The notes under the pieces: model-generated
What the model saw: only the letters and a program-made list of their open reading frames with translations
What the model was told of the DNA's origin: nothing
Databases searched by the model: none
Position numbers and translations under genes: made by a program
Part shown: positions 60,846 to 64,000 of the stretch, one piece after another
Numbering within the stretch: position 1 is the stretch's first letter
How the letters are laid out: each line of letters starts with the position of its first letter
Source: Dasyornis broadbenti
Taxonomy: Eukaryota > Chordata > Aves > Passeriformes > Dasyornithidae
Assembly: GCA_013397935.1 (NCBI GenBank)
Contig: VZRN01000794.1
Coordinates: 1,415,980 to 1,479,979 of the forward strand
Length of the DNA stretch: 64,000 bases
Direction of reading: 5' to 3'

Positions 60846-63800
60846 AATGCTTGTTCCAGATGGACAGAAATAATACATGACACACAGCCCCACTGTTGCC
60901 CAAACTATTGAAGCGCTGTGGAACATGTTTGCAGCACAAAGACAAGCTGGGGAGATTGTTTAACTTACTGGTCTCCAGTTTGGAGCAGTCCTTCAGCCAC
61001 AATATAAATGCAACCTCCCAGCAAGACTAAACTTTCTCACAGAAATGAGCAAAATTCTCATAGGAAAAGAGCTGTTCTCCTCTGTCCTCCTCTACTGAGA
61101 TGGCAACCTCCATGATACTTTCTTGGTAGCCCCTTTCAGGCCAGTGTTTGCTGTGCAAGCAGTTACAGACCCCTTGCTTGCCACTGCAGACAATGGTTTG
61201 CTGCTGGTGCTGTGAAGAGGTGGCTTGAATGTACTTTGTATGTCACATCAATATGCCACACATATGTGGGAATTTTTGCATGGAACTGATGGTCTTGGTG
61301 AAGCTTGACCAATTTTTCCAACTGTGCTGTTGCTAAAATTTATGGGGTGGGGTGGGTATCCCACCTTACTGCCCTGATACTGGTTTAACTTACCATTCCT
61401 CTTGCTAATTCAAGATGGTTTGGGGTTTTATGGAGCCAAATCTTTCTCTGTGACTTTTACAGGAGTGGAATAGAAGTTTCCAGAGGAGAACGTCTGACTT
61501 TTCTACCTTTCAGTTCGCTGGGCAGATCTGCTATGAGGTGAGAGACGTTTCCCTGCATTATGAACTGCTTTTCTGGCTGCAGTGATGTGGTGCAAGTAGT
61601 CTCAGTCAGTGTGTGGGGAGCAGAGGGGCTCTGGATATGCAGCACTCCCCTTGCTGTGGAAAGGAGTCAGTGGCTTTTCTGGGTCCTGTGTCCAGTGCAA
61701 GCCTCCTCTGTCCTGCCCTGCAAAAAGTGACCAGGAGAGGAGTCAGTTTTCATGTTTCAAAGGGTACTGGGTGGAGAGAAAAAGGGGCAAAGCTGAATAT
61801 TATCAGTGTCTTATGCCTGCAGTGTAACAGACATGTATGATAACCCTTCTGATACTCCAGTATCTGGAAAATGCAACCAACCTCTGGAGTATCCTTAATA
61901 AAAAAAGCATTTTCCTAGTTGATCTTTACCCTCCATCCCCTGGCCCTACACCCTGATAACTGGAGGTGACATCTAGCCCCACTGCCCTTGCAGCTTCCAG
62001 AAACCTATTTGCAACCTCACCTTATGTGCAGTGCTCTTGCAGCCAAAGGGTTACTTGTTAAGGTGCAGCTCTGCCTAATTAAGAGTAACAGCATCTTTCC
62101 CTGCAGTGAGGTTTTTTTTTTTTTTGAGAATCTGTCACTCCAGAGCATGACCCTGAAATAACTGCCTGGGCCGGACTTGGGCCCCTGTGCATTAACCCTT
62201 TGCTCCAGCCTGGTCTCTGAGACCTGCTGCCTTTTGCTCCCAGCTGAGTCCTGTGCTGTGCTGTGATCCAGGCTGCTGCTGGCCGAGAGCTGCAGGCAGG
62301 ATGTCTCAGATGTGCTCGCAGGTTGGAGCAGAAATGAGGCAAAGCCTCCATGTGTCTTACGGTTTTGACCCCAAACAATACACTGACGGCATAAATTAGG
62401 AATTGGCTCAGGCTTACTTGAAGCTCAGCCCAGGTTTGCTTGAAACTCAGCCTAATTTTTCCTGAAAGCAAAGCTGAGTGGGAGAGGAGTTCTGGGTCAG
62501 GGAAGGGGTGCTTGGCAGGTCACAGCCTGAAGAGCTTCAGTTTATCAGCCCACAGAAGCAGGGCTGCCTGTATTTCTAATTTCTTGCCTGTACAGAACCA
62601 TGCAGATGATGGGCAAAAATGCCTTTGGCATCCCGGAGCAAGCTGGGGATCACTTCCGGCTGCTTGTGGATCATTAACACACTTAGGCACCTAAAAATCC
62701 ACCCTGATCACTTCTCCTGGGAAAAAGCTTTATTTCCCCTATTGCTGCCTTTCCATGCAGGTGCTATGTGTCCTGACTGATGACTGCACCAGCTCCTGGA
62801 GGCAATTCATATCCTCAGCAGGGCTGCACTGGGAGAGTGGTAGGGACCTGTGTGAACCCTAATTCCCAGAAACTGAGAGGAAAAATGACAGAAAAAGTTT
62901 TGAGAGTGGCTTGCTGCTCTCATGGTTAGCAGCTGGACCCTAAAATGGGCTGTAATTTTGGTGGTTGGTCTATACTTCCATGACAAGAGTAAGCAGCCAA
63001 GCTGGGGTAAAGCTTGCAAGCTGAAAAATCAAGTAGAACTGGTAAGCTTCCTGTATTGATGGGTTCAGCTTCCAGATTCCTGTTGAGCTTTCAAGAGGAG
63101 GTAGCAGGAAATGCATGGATGAGGAAGGCACTCATGGAAATGGGGGAGCTCAGCTTGTACTGCTCCAGTGCTGTGTGAAGGGTCCTTGCAGGATCAGGGC
63201 TGCTGGGTGCTTGAGGCAGAGGGCTCCAACAGTGTTTTTGGCAGCTCTTGCCTCAGTAAAGCCCCTTTGGATTCCAAGCAAGCAGTTTCTACATTCTGCT
63301 TTCTGCAGTAATTTTGGTTTTATTGCCTAAGGGTGAGGGTTCCTGCAAACAAGTGAAACACAGGCGGGGGTGATAAAAGGTGCAAATTGAACTGGCCTCA
63401 TGCAGTCCCTGGGAAGCAGCAGTGGATGAAGAGACTTCCAACTCTTTTACAGCTCTCTCTTCTTTGTAGTAAATTGAGCTTGAGGTGTTACTGTAAGAAA
63501 AACAATAATTTTTTGATGGCTCCATTATGGTTGTGACCATCCCCTGTGGAGAGTCCTATGGACTGGTGTTTTCTGTTCATTACACCTCACTTTGCCAAGA
63601 CCTGGTTTCCTGCTGGCAGTCTCAAGTCCCCCACCCTTGTTTTCCTTTATTTCCCTAAAAAAATAGCAAGGTAATTATAATTTTCTTGTACCTTTTGCTT
63701 ATCTCTCCTTACTAAGGGAGCAAGGAACCCTTGAGCTCTCACCCCTGGTGCCTATGGGCCCCCTAGATTTAGCCTTTCCCCCCCCTCCCTTTTTTTTTTT

Positions 63801-64000
63801 TTTCTGAAGGAAGATTTTGGGGAAAAGGAGGGAAGGAAGGAGAAGATCCTCTACTCACACCTACCCAGAAGACCCAGGGTCTGATGCTGCACCACATCTC
63901 TGGTAGAAGTTATAATCCTAACGGGGCATCTATCCCTGCTTGCCTTTGGCTTATCTTCAGCTTTGGGCCCTAGCAGATGCTCTGCAGCCTTTCCACAAAT

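Larger units (their letters stand above)
47424..64000. other. Intergenic region 3' of NEUROG3, right part
   Basis: 16.6 kb with no coding exon I can support. It contains CR1 copies at 54580-54850 and 58650-58909, T- or A-rich runs near 55970-55987 and 60008-60031, a candidate TATA-containing block at 56083-56320 and a 14-bp perfect palindrome at 60832-60845. The next syntenic gene is presumably to the right of the window. Confidence 0.55.

Noticed and set aside
47424..64000. COL13A1 exons, expected to the right by mammalian synteny
   Set aside because: No Gly-X-Y runs in any frame and no plausible N-terminal exon. The gene presumably lies beyond the window.
1..64000. CRISPR arrays, operons, phage, insertion sequences or tRNA/rRNA genes
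   Set aside because: Nothing of this kind is visible. Exon-intron structure and CR1 repeats show this is avian nuclear DNA.

Overview
This window is vertebrate nuclear DNA, almost certainly from a bird. Coding exons are short and separated by large introns with GT/AG borders. The only recognisable interspersed repeats are truncated CR1 LINE 3' ends, which are typical of birds. GC-rich CpG-island tracts contain assembly gaps (57 N at 6570-6626, 37 N at 34670-34706, and one N at 33843). There is no sign of prokaryotic or viral organisation.

Three genes are identifiable. From left to right they are: the first coding exon of the tachykinin receptor TACR2 on the minus strand (1606-2009); the complete eight-exon coding region of the tetraspanin TSPAN15 on the plus strand (6637-20979, 295 codons, all splice junctions in phase 0); and the proneural/pro-endocrine bHLH gene NEUROG3 on the plus strand (start codon 34226, C-terminus interrupted by a gap). 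The gene order TACR2-TSPAN15-NEUROG3 matches mammalian synteny (human 10q22.1) but is much more compact. NEUROG3 lies on the same strand as TSPAN15, whereas as I recall it is on the opposite strand in human and mouse.

Layout: 1-1605 is TACR2 intron 1. 2010-6569 is the divergent TACR2/TSPAN15 intergenic region. 6440-6860 is the TSPAN15 CpG-island promoter. 6637-21690 is TSPAN15 including its 3' UTR. 21.7-31.2 kb is intergenic, with a short minisatellite, a 125-134 bp direct duplication and a CR1 copy. 31.2-36.3 kb is a broad GC-rich domain around NEUROG3, with a TATA box, tandem GATA sites and a SOX-like site at the promoter, plus an AT-rich forkhead/SOX/homeodomain-motif island about 1.7-2.1 kb upstream of the start codon. 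36.3-64 kb has no protein-coding gene I can support. It carries candidate regulatory modules (a GATA-motif cluster at 36.9-37.2 kb; FOX/SOX modules at 35.85 and 42.9 kb; a TATA-containing block near 56.1-56.3 kb), a striking 33-bp-arm hairpin at 47346-47423, and two CR1 copies.

The three genes are not a functional pathway: TACR2 is a neuropeptide GPCR, TSPAN15 an ADAM10 partner and NEUROG3 a transcription factor. What links them is conserved linkage. The most interesting material is the putative long-range regulatory landscape around NEUROG3 and the unexplained hairpin. I found no evidence for a novel multi-gene system.
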